Positions 6,771 through 14,419 of a stretch of DNA of 21,826 nucleotides are shown piece by piece. Numbering within the stretch: position 1 is the first letter of the stretch; every line of letters starts with the position of its first letter. Both the position numbers and the translations under genes were made by a program. The notes beneath the pieces were generated by a model. It searched no databases. It worked only from the letters and a program-made list of their open reading frames with translations, and was not told where the DNA came from. Origin of the DNA: Clostridiales bacterium (GTDB lineage Bacteria; Bacillota; Clostridia; Lachnospirales; WQUN01). The DNA lies in NCBI GenBank assembly GCA_031289625.1, contig JAITPB010000023.1:1-21826 (forward strand), given 5' to 3'.

Positions 6771-7996
6771 ACCTTGTGGAAAGCCTGAAATCTTCTTTAA
6801 AGAATGTTTTTTCCAATAAAATGCGCGCACTGCTGACGATGCTGGGTATCATCATTGGCATCGCCTCGGTAATTATGATTATGTCCATCGGCACGGGCAC
6901 GCAGAATTATATTTCTTCGCAGTTGGACTCTATGGGCGTGGGGCGCATCAACATTAGTGTAGCTACGAACAACCGGAACATTGCCCGCGGCGATTTGATG
7001 ACGGCAAAAGATTATAAGGTGATTGCCGAAAATGAAGATATAAAATACACGGCGGCTGTCTATTCCGGCAGCGCCACCCTTAAGCTAGAGGATAACGTGA
7101 CCACCAACCGCGCCTCCTTAACAGGCGTATATGGCCAATATAAAGACATTACCGCTCCTACTCTGCTGTACGGGCGGTACATTGTGGACAATGACAACGA
7201 TATGGCGACAAAAGTGGCGGTGATCAACGACACCACCGCGCAAAAAGTGTTTGGGAAAAGCGACGCCTCTGTGATCGGAGAAAAAATCGCCCTGCGCACA
7301 AACCGGGGGACACAGAAATTTACCGTGGCGGGCGTCACGGAAAACGCAAACGCCGCCATGGAGACGCAATACGGCGACCAGTTTCCCGAAACGATTATTA
7401 TACCCATGGTGACTTTACAGCGCCTCAACGGCACGGATGAGATCTCGCAAATCTCTGTGACGGTGAATGACACAAATCAAATGGACGCGGTCGCTGCGGC
7501 GCTGACGGACAGGCTGGATAGGCTGCACGGCACTACAGGCAAATATTACGCGCAGAATACCAGCCAAATGATAGAGACGGCCAACAACATGATTTCGGTG
7601 ATGACAGGGTTTATTTCCGCCATCGCCGCGATTTCCCTGCTGGTCGGCGGTATCGGCGTTATGAACATTATGCTGGTGACGGTCACGGAAAGAACGCGGG
7701 AGATCGGCATACGCAAATCCATTGGCGCCAAAAGGCGCGACATCCGTTTCCAATTTTTAATTGAGTCTGTGATTCTAACCGGCCTCGGCGGTATTCTAGG
7801 GCTGCTCATTGGCTGGGCCGGCGGTAAAGGCGTGGCGACTCTGATGAGCGCTACGATTTCCATCACGCCGATCATTTCCTTCAGCGCCATTATGGCCGCA
7901 ATTCTTTCTTCCTGCGGCATTGGCATATTGTTTGGCGTTTTTCCCGCAAGCAAGGCGGCTAAGCTGGATCCGATTGAAGCGCTGCGATACGAGTAG
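6767..7996 (+). CDS. ABC transporter permease, MacB/FtsX type
   Basis: This is the membrane subunit of the MacB-like exporter, 409 residues. TM1 lies at about 18-40 (LTMLGIIIGIASVIMIM), followed by an extracytoplasmic MacB core domain (about 45-270). Three C-terminal helices form the FtsX domain, including AAISLLVGGIGVMNIMLVTV, the coupling stretch ERTREIGIRKSIGAKRRDIR, and a final FPASKAAKLDPIEALRYE. This ending is nearly diagnostic of the MacB family. The TTG start overlaps the ATPase stop by 4 bp. MacB-type systems act as mechanotransmitters that drive export from the outer face of the membrane. The substrate is unknown; antimicrobial peptides, macrolides or lipopeptides are typical of the family. 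Confidence 0.95.
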   Translation: MNLVESLKSSLKNVFSNKMRALLTMLGIIIGIASVIMIMSIGTGTQNYISSQLDSMGVGRINISVATNNRNIARGDLMTAKDYKVIAENEDIKYTAAVYSGSATLKLEDNVTTNRASLTGVYGQYKDITAPTLLYGRYIVDNDNDMATKVAVINDTTAQKVFGKSDASVIGEKIALRTNRGTQKFTVAGVTENANAAMETQYGDQFPETIIIPMVTLQRLNGTDEISQISVTVNDTNQMDAVAAALTDRLDRLHGTTGKYYAQNTSQMIETANNMISVMTGFISAIAAISLLVGGIGVMNIMLVTVTERTREIGIRKSIGAKRRDIRFQFLIESVILTGLGGILGLLIGWAGGKGVATLMSATISITPIISFSAIMAAILSSCGIGILFGVFPASKAAKLDPIEALRYE

Positions 7997-8010
7997 AGGG
8001 ATGTGATCAT

Positions 8011-8718
8011 ATGGAAGCAGGCGCGGCTGCGGCCAGACGGATACTGCTGGTGGAGGATGAAGCGAAACTGGCCCGCTTTGTCGAACTAGAACTTAAATAC
8101 GAGGGGTATCTGGTGGATATCGCCTATGATGGCAGAACCGCCATGGATATGTTTGGACAGAACGCGTATGATCTGGTGCTGCTGGATCTGATGCTGCCGG
8201 GCTTTAACGGCATGGAAATACTGCGGAGGATTCGCAAAACCTCGGACATTCCTGTGATTATGCTGACAGCGAAAGGCGAGGTGAGCGATAAAGTCGTCGG
8301 CTTGGACAGCGGCGCGGACGATTACATTACAAAACCCTTTGCCATTGAAGAAGTGCTGGCCCGGATGCGGGTGGCCTTTAAAAAAAGTGCGCAAAAGGCT
8401 GTCGAGGAAGACAAATCCATCCTCCGGATCAAAAAACTCGTGATTGATTTGCCGCAGAGAATGGTGAAATGGGACAACACTGAAATTGATCTCACGAAAA
8501 CGGAGTTCGATCTGCTGGCCTATCTAACGCAGAACAAAAATATTGTCCTGACCCGCGAACAGATCTTGAATCAAGTTTGGGGCTATGATTATATCGGTGA
8601 GACGAATATTGTCGACGTCTACATTCGCTATTTGCGCACGAAAATAGACGACCGGTTTGACGTAAAGATCATTTATACCACACGGGGCGTGGGGTATTAT
8701 GCCAAAGAAGAGGAATAG
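8011..8718 (+). CDS. OmpR-family response regulator
   Basis: This is a 235-residue DNA-binding regulator. The receiver domain (about 9-125) has the acidic pair in LLVEDE, phospho-acceptor D59 in LVLLDLMLPG, the conserved Thr in MLTAKGE and Lys in DDYITKPF. The C-terminal winged helix (about 135-233) carries LTKTEFDLLAYL, VLTREQILNQVWGYDY and VDVYIRYLRTKID, typical of OmpR/PhoB. GAGGG lies 9-10 nt before the ATG at 8011, which is 14 nt after the permease stop. The sensor kinase gene overlaps its end. It probably controls the efflux operon itself (inference from context). Confidence 0.96.
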   Translation: MEAGAAAARRILLVEDEAKLARFVELELKYEGYLVDIAYDGRTAMDMFGQNAYDLVLLDLMLPGFNGMEILRRIRKTSDIPVIMLTAKGEVSDKVVGLDSGADDYITKPFAIEEVLARMRVAFKKSAQKAVEEDKSILRIKKLVIDLPQRMVKWDNTEIDLTKTEFDLLAYLTQNKNIVLTREQILNQVWGYDYIGETNIVDVYIRYLRTKIDDRFDVKIIYTTRGVGYYAKEEE

Positions 8719-10132
8719 CCCGGCCGGCCCGCGGCAATTCTCTCGCATCATTATCCTATTCATCCTGCGCAAATTGAACGGCATGACCATCGGCGCGAGA
8801 ATCACCGTGATGTACGGCAGTATTTTCGTCATTGTACTTCTATTGGTCAGCTTGTTTTTGATGGGCAACGCGACGTATGTCTATCGCAGCGCGTCTCGGA
8901 AAGAACTGGATCAGACGGCGGCTAAAGTGGCGGAATACATTTCCTCCGGCGGCGTCATCACCAAAGAGGCGCTGAAAGAGCTCAATCCGAACAAGTATGT
9001 GGATATTGACATCTCCCCAGTGAATTCAAACGGCCAGGATTTGTCCGTGCAAAGCGCGCCGTTTCCGTTTTTGCGGGAAGAATATCAAAGATACGACATC
9101 AAGCCCGGCCAGACCGTACAGATCAGAGCGGTTCCCTATATGTTCGGCGAAAAAATCGTGAATTACAGAGGGCAGACGTATTTGATCCGGGTGTTCCGCA
9201 ACTATCAGCGGGAGCAGGAGATTCTGCATCTTTTCACGGTCATTTTCGTGCTGCTCAATGTTGTAGGCGCTATAGGCGCGTTCTTGATGGGCAAAGCCAT
9301 CAGCCGGATGACGCTCAGCCCCATCCGGCGCATCATTCAGACGGCGGAACGTATTTCCATTGAGGATTTAAGCCGGCGGATAGAACTTACGGGGCCGGAC
9401 GACGAGATTAAAAAACTTTCCGTCACGTTCAATGACATGATTGACCGGCTGGAGATTTCGTTCCGGCAGCAGACCCAGTTTGTCTCCGACGCGTCTCATG
9501 AACTGCGGACGCCCATTTCCGTCATACAGGGATACGCGAACCTGATGGATCGCTGGGGTAAACGCGATCCCGCCATACTGCAGGAATCCATTGACTCTAT
9601 CAAAGCGGAAACGGAACACATGAGTATGCTGGTGAAAAAACTGCTGTTCATGGCCAAAACCGATCAGGGCAAAATCCAAATCCAAAAGCGGTCTCTTTCC
9701 CTGCGGCAGGTGGCGGAAGATGTTGTGCGGGAGATGAGCGTGATGGGCGTCCGCCAGAACATTGCATTAAACGCGGAACAGGAGGTTGAGATTTTCGGCG
9801 ATTATGATTTGATCAAACAAATGTTTTGGATCTTTTTAGAAAACGCCGTAAAATATTCTAAAAGCCCAGGCGATCAAATTCAAATCACCATTTTTACGGA
9901 AGAGGGGAAACCCCGCGTCTGCCTGAAGGACGAGGGCATCGGTATCCGGGAAGAAGATCTGCCTTATATTTTTGAGCGGTTTTACCGGGCGGATAAATCC
10001 AGAAACAGCGAGGTACCCGGCACCGGCCTCGGGCTTTCCATCGCGGCGTGGATTTTAAAACAGCACGAAGCCGCTGTGAACGTGCAAAGCGAACTGGAAA
10101 AAGGCACAAAAATCACGATTCGTTTTCCGTGA
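8699..10132 (+). CDS. Sensor histidine kinase with HAMP domain
   Basis: This is the partner kinase of the preceding regulator, 477 residues. TM1 lies at about 34-58, an extracytoplasmic sensor region at about 60-175, TM2 at about 178-200 and a HAMP linker at about 200-255. The dimerisation/phosphotransfer domain has H267 in SDASHELRTPISV. The ATPase domain shows N-box FLENAVKYSK, G1 DEGIGI, F-box FERFYRADKS and G2 GTGLGLSI. The ATG at 8699 overlaps the regulator stop by 20 nt. Another possible start is the Met in NGMTIGARI, about 29 residues on, which would drop a basic N-terminus. The extracellular domain is not recognised; coupling to a MacB exporter suggests sensing of an exported or toxic compound. 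Confidence 0.94.
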   Translation: MPKKRNSPAGPRQFSRIIILFILRKLNGMTIGARITVMYGSIFVIVLLLVSLFLMGNATYVYRSASRKELDQTAAKVAEYISSGGVITKEALKELNPNKYVDIDISPVNSNGQDLSVQSAPFPFLREEYQRYDIKPGQTVQIRAVPYMFGEKIVNYRGQTYLIRVFRNYQREQEILHLFTVIFVLLNVVGAIGAFLMGKAISRMTLSPIRRIIQTAERISIEDLSRRIELTGPDDEIKKLSVTFNDMIDRLEISFRQQTQFVSDASHELRTPISVIQGYANLMDRWGKRDPAILQESIDSIKAETEHMSMLVKKLLFMAKTDQGKIQIQKRSLSLRQVAEDVVREMSVMGVRQNIALNAEQEVEIFGDYDLIKQMFWIFLENAVKYSKSPGDQIQITIFTEEGKPRVCLKDEGIGIREEDLPYIFERFYRADKSRNSEVPGTGLGLSIAAWILKQHEAAVNVQSELEKGTKITIRFP

Positions 10133-10164
10133 TCCGCGCCTATGTATTAAGGGGGATATTGGCA

Positions 10165-11277
10165 ATGTATATGGGGAAAAGACGGCTGGCCGGCGTATGC
10201 GCCGCTTTGATTTCAGCCATTTCGATTTTGGCGGGCGCCGCGCCTGTGTACGCCGCGCCTGTGGACGGCACGGCGGTTCAGCCGCAGACGGTTGAGGCGC
10301 TGACAGTGGATCAGGCTGTGCAGGCGGCCATCTCCGCGAACAATGAATTGAAAAACCTGGGCGATAATTACACGATCAGCGACGAAAAACTGGCCGACAC
10401 CAAGCAGCAATACAGAGAAGCTTCGGAGTTCAACGAACTGATCACTTTGTCCACGCAGATCATGCAGGCGGAGGCGGCGCTGTCGCAGAACAATCAGAGT
10501 GTGATCGTCACGCAGGAGAAACTCAGAATGTCCATTATGAATTTTTTCGCCACTGTGATCAGCGCCGAAAACGCGCTGGCGATTTATGACCAATCTCTGG
10601 CCATGCAGAAAAAGCAGCTGGATATCGCGAAAGTAAAAAATTCTCTGGGGCTCATGAGCAGTGTGGATTATCAGTCGCAGGTCAACACGTACAACCAAAA
10701 AACAGCCTCACGGGAAAGCCAGACCCTGGCCATCAACAACGCGTTTGTCTCGCTGAACAAGACAATGGGCGTCAGCCTGAACAAAAAATACACGCTGATG
10801 CTCAATTTACAGTATCAGCCGCTGGGAGACGTGAACCTCACAGGAATCACCGCGACCGCCATGGCTACCGATCCGAGCGTTGTTACACAGCAGAGCAATG
10901 TGGACGTCGCGAAATACAAGCTGGATCATTTCGATCCGACGGTCAACACGCAGGACACCGAAACCACTCTGCAGCTCAACCTGGATATGGCCGAGCGCAC
11001 GCTCTACGAGACGCAGCGCGCCGCTGAACTGAAAGTCATGAACGCGTATAACAAAATTAAAGAGCAGGAAGTGCAATACAGCAACGCGACACTCGCGCTG
11101 GAAGCTTTGATGAATCAGCTGCCTGTAAAACAGACGCAGCTGGAACTGGGAAAAATCACGCAGTTGGATCTGGACAGCTTTCAGGCGCAAATTACACAGC
11201 AGCAGGAAAGCCTTCGCTCTTTGATCGTCAGCCATGAAATCAACGTGCTGGAGTTTAAAAACCCGAGCACTTTATAG
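10165..11277 (+). CDS. Secreted TolC-family-like helical protein
   Basis: The predicted precursor has 370 residues. ATG at 10165 is chosen because AAGGGGG lies 9 nt before it and it opens a clear signal peptide (MYMGKRRLAGVCAALI, cleavage near VYA-APV). Longer readings would overlap the kinase gene. The mature protein is nearly all alpha-helix with two outer-membrane-efflux-type repeats. The first ends with GLMSSVDYQSQVNTY and LNKTMGVSLNK, the second with LGKITQLDLDSFQAQITQQ, the usual TolC helix pattern. Family members normally have 420-490 residues; I see no clear beta-barrel strands, so it is probably a coiled-coil partner of the adaptor rather than a pore (inference). As last gene of the exporter operon it likely works with the adaptor outside the membrane. 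Confidence 0.85.
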   Translation: MYMGKRRLAGVCAALISAISILAGAAPVYAAPVDGTAVQPQTVEALTVDQAVQAAISANNELKNLGDNYTISDEKLADTKQQYREASEFNELITLSTQIMQAEAALSQNNQSVIVTQEKLRMSIMNFFATVISAENALAIYDQSLAMQKKQLDIAKVKNSLGLMSSVDYQSQVNTYNQKTASRESQTLAINNAFVSLNKTMGVSLNKKYTLMLNLQYQPLGDVNLTGITATAMATDPSVVTQQSNVDVAKYKLDHFDPTVNTQDTETTLQLNLDMAERTLYETQRAAELKVMNAYNKIKEQEVQYSNATLALEALMNQLPVKQTQLELGKITQLDLDSFQAQITQQQESLRSLIVSHEINVLEFKNPSTL

Positions 11278-11280
11278 AAT

Positions 11281-11316
11281 AAAAAGCGTCACACAATTTG
11301 TGGCGCTTTTTATTTT
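11281..11316 (+). terminator. Rho-independent terminator of the efflux operon
   Basis: AAAAAGCGTCACA, loop CAATT and TGTGGCGCTTTTT form a 13-bp stem with one T-G pair, followed by ATTTTT. It begins 4 nt after the stop of the TolC-like gene. Confidence 0.92.
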
Positions 11317-11336
11317 TGGCGGCCTTCATCCGCAAC

Positions 11337-11365
11337 TTTACAAAACGATAAAAATTCGCTAAAAT
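11337..11365 (+). promoter_or_regulatory. Sigma-A promoter of the zinc-ribbon gene
   Basis: TTTACA and TAAAAT are separated by exactly 17 nt, 21 nt before the ATG. The predicted leader is short but still holds AGGGGTG as ribosome site. Its place right after a terminator supports a new transcription unit. Confidence 0.7.
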
Positions 11366-11385
11366 ATTTTCAGGGGTGTTGACGT

Positions 11386-12075
11386 ATGTTTTGCAAACGT
11401 TGTGGCAATACGCTGGAGGACGGCAGTTTTTTCTGTGACCAATGCGGCGCCGCTGTCCAGGAAAATGCGCCGCGGGAAACCCAGCCCGCGCCGAACGCGG
11501 CGGACTGGCACGCAAAGACGCCTCAGGAGACAGACGGCGGGCTGCCCATCTTCGGGATCTTGGGTTTGGTCTTCACCATCGTTTCTTTAATGATCAGCTT
11601 ATACAGCTTTCGCATTGTGTCTGATTTAAAACAAAACCTGCGCGATTATTACGCCCAGATGGACGACACATCCGCTTTGGGGCAATGGGGCGGCCAGATC
11701 GTAGATTTTTTCACCAGCGGATCTCTCACGAAAAAAAGGCAGGATGTACAGCAAATGGAAAGCGAGTTGACGCTGGGCGTCAATGTCATGGGCCTCGGGG
11801 TCGCCTGCGCGGGCGTCGCGGCTTTGATCTGTTTTTTCGGCGTTCTGCGGAATATGAAAAAGCCTTCCGCCGGCCGGGCGCTGTTCGCCGCCGCGTATAT
11901 ATTCGCCCTGTTTGCGCCGGCGCTGGTGTTTTACGCCTCCATCATCCTGTACACGATCACAGGGCTCTTGCTGATCGGCGTCACTGTTTCGATCCTGGGC
12001 GTGCTTTTTATGATCATTGAGGCGCGCCGTATCGCCCTGCGGCGGCGGTTTGGCAAAAATGCGGCAGGCCATTAA
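11386..12075 (+). CDS. Zinc-ribbon membrane protein of unknown function
   Basis: This is a 229-residue protein with an N-terminal zinc ribbon, CKRCG (3-7) and CDQCG (17-21), the four-cysteine pattern common in Firmicutes membrane proteins. A polar linker follows to about residue 50. There are about four TM helices: roughly 54-75 (FGILGLVFTIVSLMISLY), 128-150, 163-185 and 187-210. The loop between the first two (about 76-125) is polar and helical. The end is basic (ARRIALRRRFGKN). No enzyme motif is visible. It has its own promoter and precedes the chaperone cassette by about 95 nt, so it may be cotranscribed with it or may stop at the hairpin between them. Confidence 0.85.
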   Translation: MFCKRCGNTLEDGSFFCDQCGAAVQENAPRETQPAPNAADWHAKTPQETDGGLPIFGILGLVFTIVSLMISLYSFRIVSDLKQNLRDYYAQMDDTSALGQWGGQIVDFFTSGSLTKKRQDVQQMESELTLGVNVMGLGVACAGVAALICFFGVLRNMKKPSAGRALFAAAYIFALFAPALVFYASIILYTITGLLLIGVTVSILGVLFMIIEARRIALRRRFGKNAAGH

Positions 12076-12086
12076 AAATAATCACA

Positions 12087-12152
12087 GGCGGCAGATCCCC
12101 GGCGTGTTCACAATACACCCGCGCGCGCCGGACAGGGGAATCGCCGCCTTTT
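12087..12152 (+). terminator. Long hairpin between zinc-ribbon gene and chaperone cassette, possible terminator
   Basis: GGCGGC...GAT.CCCC pairs with GGGGA.ATC..GCCGCC with small bulges. Inside it CCGGCG pairs with CGCCGG and GTGT with ACAC, then TTTT follows. The GC-rich arms fit a partial terminator, but the T-run is short, so read-through into the next gene is likely. Confidence 0.4.
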
Positions 12153-12170
12153 GGCGTAGAGGTCATTTTT

Positions 12171-13337
12171 ATGAACGAAATACAATTTATCGCGTTGGGG
12201 GGGGGGCAGGAAGTCGGCGCGAGCTGTTATTTTTTAACCCTAAACGGCAGTCATATTTTGCTGGACTGCGGAAAAAAAATAACGCCCAACGGATTGACCG
12301 CGCCGAATCTCTTTCCGGTTTTACAGCCTCCTTTTTTGGAATCGCTCAGCCAAATTCACCAGATTTTTATTTCACACAGCCATTACGATCACTTGGGCGA
12401 CCTGCCTTCTATCGCTTCGCAATGCGTCAACGCGGCCCTGTACGCCACGCCGATTACAAAAGCGCTGGCGCGCTATGTGCTGTGGGACGTCGGCGGGCGG
12501 TATATTCAAGGCGTTCCGCCGGCGAAAAAAGAGCAGGATGAAATCCTAACAGCCGCGGCCGTGGACAGAATTATTCCCGTGGGGTTTTGCCAGACATTGA
12601 CCCTGCCGGGTTACAAAGCGACATTCTATGAAGCGGGTCATATTCCCGGCGCGTCCATGATACATCTGCGCGCGCCGGATAGGAGCGTCTTATACACGGG
12701 CGATTTTTCCTGCGGTGAAACCGCTTTGACGTCCGGATGCGCACTGCCGCGGGGCCTGAAAGCCGACGTCCTCATTGTCTGCGGGCTGCACGCCAAACAT
12801 CCGGAATTTTCTTATTCGAAGCGCCTGCCGGGGCAGACGCGATCTTTGGAGGCGCTGCTCCGGCAAGGCAAATCCGTCCATCTGCGCACCTCGCAGCTGA
12901 CCAAAGGCTTGGAACTGCTGATGATGATTAACCAGGCCATGGAAAAAGGCTTTCCCAAGCGGAACGTGTACATAGACGAATCCATCCTGTCTTTGGCGGA
13001 AAAGATGGAGAGCCTGCACATTCCTGTGCTGCGCGAGGGCAATTACCGCGCTGGCGGGCAGATCCCGCCCCATTCCATATGCATCGGCAAAAGAGCTCCC
13101 TTTGGGTTCTATACCATACCCATGGATTTTTCTTTGCATCCTACTTTTCAGGAAGTCAAGGAACTGATAAAACATATCAATCCAACAACAGCCGTTATCG
13201 TACACGCGGGCCCCAGCTACAGCCTCATTTATGAAAAGGCGCTGGAGACGGCCCTGCTCGCCGAGCAGGCGCAGAGCGGGCAGGAGACGCTGACGCGGGT
13301 GATTTACGCGGAAAACGGACGCGGTTACGTTCTTTGA
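12171..13337 (+). CDS. Metallo-beta-lactamase-fold hydrolase, beta-CASP-like
   Basis: This is a 388-residue probable zinc hydrolase, most likely acting on RNA. It has the metal motif HSHYDH (H69, H71, D73, H74), a distal His in EAGHIPGASM (H157) and Asp in YTGDFS (D178). An inserted helical part follows (LRTSQLTKGLELLMMINQAM), as in the beta-CASP domain of CPSF-73/YSH1-type nucleases. The last part carries LHPTFQEVKELI and TAVIVHAGPS (H346), matching the later beta-CASP His motifs. GAGG lies about 9 nt before the ATG. A run of ten G covers codons 9-12. It is 29 nt from the next gene and probably cotranscribed with the GrpE-like and Hsp70 genes. Whether it cuts RNA or DNA cannot be told from the sequence. 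Confidence 0.85.
   Translation: MNEIQFIALGGGQEVGASCYFLTLNGSHILLDCGKKITPNGLTAPNLFPVLQPPFLESLSQIHQIFISHSHYDHLGDLPSIASQCVNAALYATPITKALARYVLWDVGGRYIQGVPPAKKEQDEILTAAAVDRIIPVGFCQTLTLPGYKATFYEAGHIPGASMIHLRAPDRSVLYTGDFSCGETALTSGCALPRGLKADVLIVCGLHAKHPEFSYSKRLPGQTRSLEALLRQGKSVHLRTSQLTKGLELLMMINQAMEKGFPKRNVYIDESILSLAEKMESLHIPVLREGNYRAGGQIPPHSICIGKRAPFGFYTIPMDFSLHPTFQEVKELIKHINPTTAVIVHAGPSYSLIYEKALETALLAEQAQSGQETLTRVIYAENGRGYVL
12197..12206 (+). repeat. Homopolymer of ten G inside the hydrolase gene
   Basis: Ten consecutive G encode the end of Leu9 and Gly10-Gly12 in the motif ALGGGQEVG. Loss of one G would lead to a TAA after about a dozen codons; gain of one G leads to the +1 frame ending near 12541. 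Either change would knock out the protein. Confidence 0.95.
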
Positions 13338-13366
13338 GTCATTAAAAGAGAGGAGATCATAATTTC

Positions 13367-14419
13367 ATGCGGGAAAAACCGATTCCGTCAAATGTCTTAA
13401 AAAAAGTCAACGACACCATTCAGAAGCGCGTCAAACAGACCCGGGAACATGACAACCAGAACATTATTCTGGAAAATAAAATTTTGAGCGAGTATTGCCT
13501 GTCGCCGGATCTCGAACCGACGGACATTGCAAAACTCATGAACCGCAAATTGGACACGGACGAATACACCGGCCGCAAACTCATCGACACGCTCCGGCTG
13601 ATCAAATTAACCAACATCGGGGAGCGTACCCAAATCCTGAAAAAAGGGGTGGAGATGGGAGAAATCGTACTGCGGTGCCTGTACGGGGAAATGCCCGCTT
13701 TCGACGCGTTTGTCAAAAATAAAAAGGCTTTTCACGACCATCATTCCAGCCTGGCGCGGATCGCCCTGATGTCCGCTTTTCAAAGACATTCCCAGCTGCG
13801 GGCGCTGCCCTGCCACGAGGGGATTTTCTGCCTCGGCCAGGTGTATTCCAAATATTGTCTATTGGAAATCATGGAGAACACCAAGTACGAATACACCAAA
13901 AAAAGCGACGCGCCCAAAAGCGCTGAGGCCTTCGAAGATAAACTGCGCCTGACAGAGGAGCAGCTGCACTCCACCAATGAAATGCTGGGAGAATTGCAAA
14001 CCGAGTTTGAGGAGCGGATGCGCGAGAGTAAGCAAGAGGAGCTCACGCAGTTTTTCGCGCTGATCCATTCCGAAATATACGGCTTTATTTTAGACAGCCT
14101 GTTTTCCGCCAGGGCCGGCCTGGATGAACTGAAAAAGCAAAATTATACCCTGCCTGTCGAGATCAACGGGCTCTCCATTTTGATCCGGCGGATCATTCAA
14201 TTTGTCCGGGACGCAGGCATCAGCCCCATTTTGCGGATTGGCGACATCATGACGGTGGAAAGCGGCGACATTGAGAATTACATATACGAAGGCTCGCCGT
14301 TCGCCAATGAAAAAGAAAAGAAACGCGTGGAAGTGGCTTCGCCGGGCTGGACGTTCAAAGACAGGGGCATTCAATTTTCCCGGCCGCAGATCAAGGAGGT
14401 CAAAAAAGAACATGAATGA
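13367..14419 (+). CDS. GrpE-like nucleotide exchange factor with novel N-terminal region
   Basis: This 350-residue protein is probably the exchange factor or partner of the Hsp70 encoded next. The C-terminal half looks like GrpE: a coiled coil (about 182-222: KLRLTEEQLHSTNEMLGEL), a helical segment (FALIHSEIYGFILDSLFSA), then a beta-type end with YIYEGSPF, KKRVEVASPGWTFKDR and IQFSRPQI. That end resembles the GrpE beta domain and its terminal GW/GY...L.R.A motif. Ordinary GrpE has about 190-210 residues. Here an extra N-terminal helical region of about 180 residues, of unknown fold, precedes it. AGAGGAG lies 9-10 nt before the ATG. The end overlaps the Hsp70 start by 8 bp, which supports paired synthesis. 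The GrpE call rests on motif and context, not on a search. Confidence 0.72.
   Translation: MREKPIPSNVLKKVNDTIQKRVKQTREHDNQNIILENKILSEYCLSPDLEPTDIAKLMNRKLDTDEYTGRKLIDTLRLIKLTNIGERTQILKKGVEMGEIVLRCLYGEMPAFDAFVKNKKAFHDHHSSLARIALMSAFQRHSQLRALPCHEGIFCLGQVYSKYCLLEIMENTKYEYTKKSDAPKSAEAFEDKLRLTEEQLHSTNEMLGELQTEFEERMRESKQEELTQFFALIHSEIYGFILDSLFSARAGLDELKKQNYTLPVEINGLSILIRRIIQFVRDAGISPILRIGDIMTVESGDIENYIYEGSPFANEKEKKRVEVASPGWTFKDRGIQFSRPQIKEVKKEHE

Noticed and set aside
10048..10164. Longer start for the TolC-like gene
   Set aside because: It would lie inside the kinase gene and place a polar stretch before the signal peptide; the ATG at 10165 has a ribosome site and starts a clean signal peptide.
12017..12541. 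Plus-strand open frame of 174 codons overlapping the hydrolase gene
   Set aside because: It is the shifted frame of the hydrolase and the end of the zinc-ribbon gene, without domain features. It matters only as the product of a slip in the G-run.
14271..14411. Longer start for the Hsp70 gene
   Set aside because: The added 47 residues are the GrpE-like gene read in another frame; AGGAGG and the conserved Hsp70 start favour 14412.
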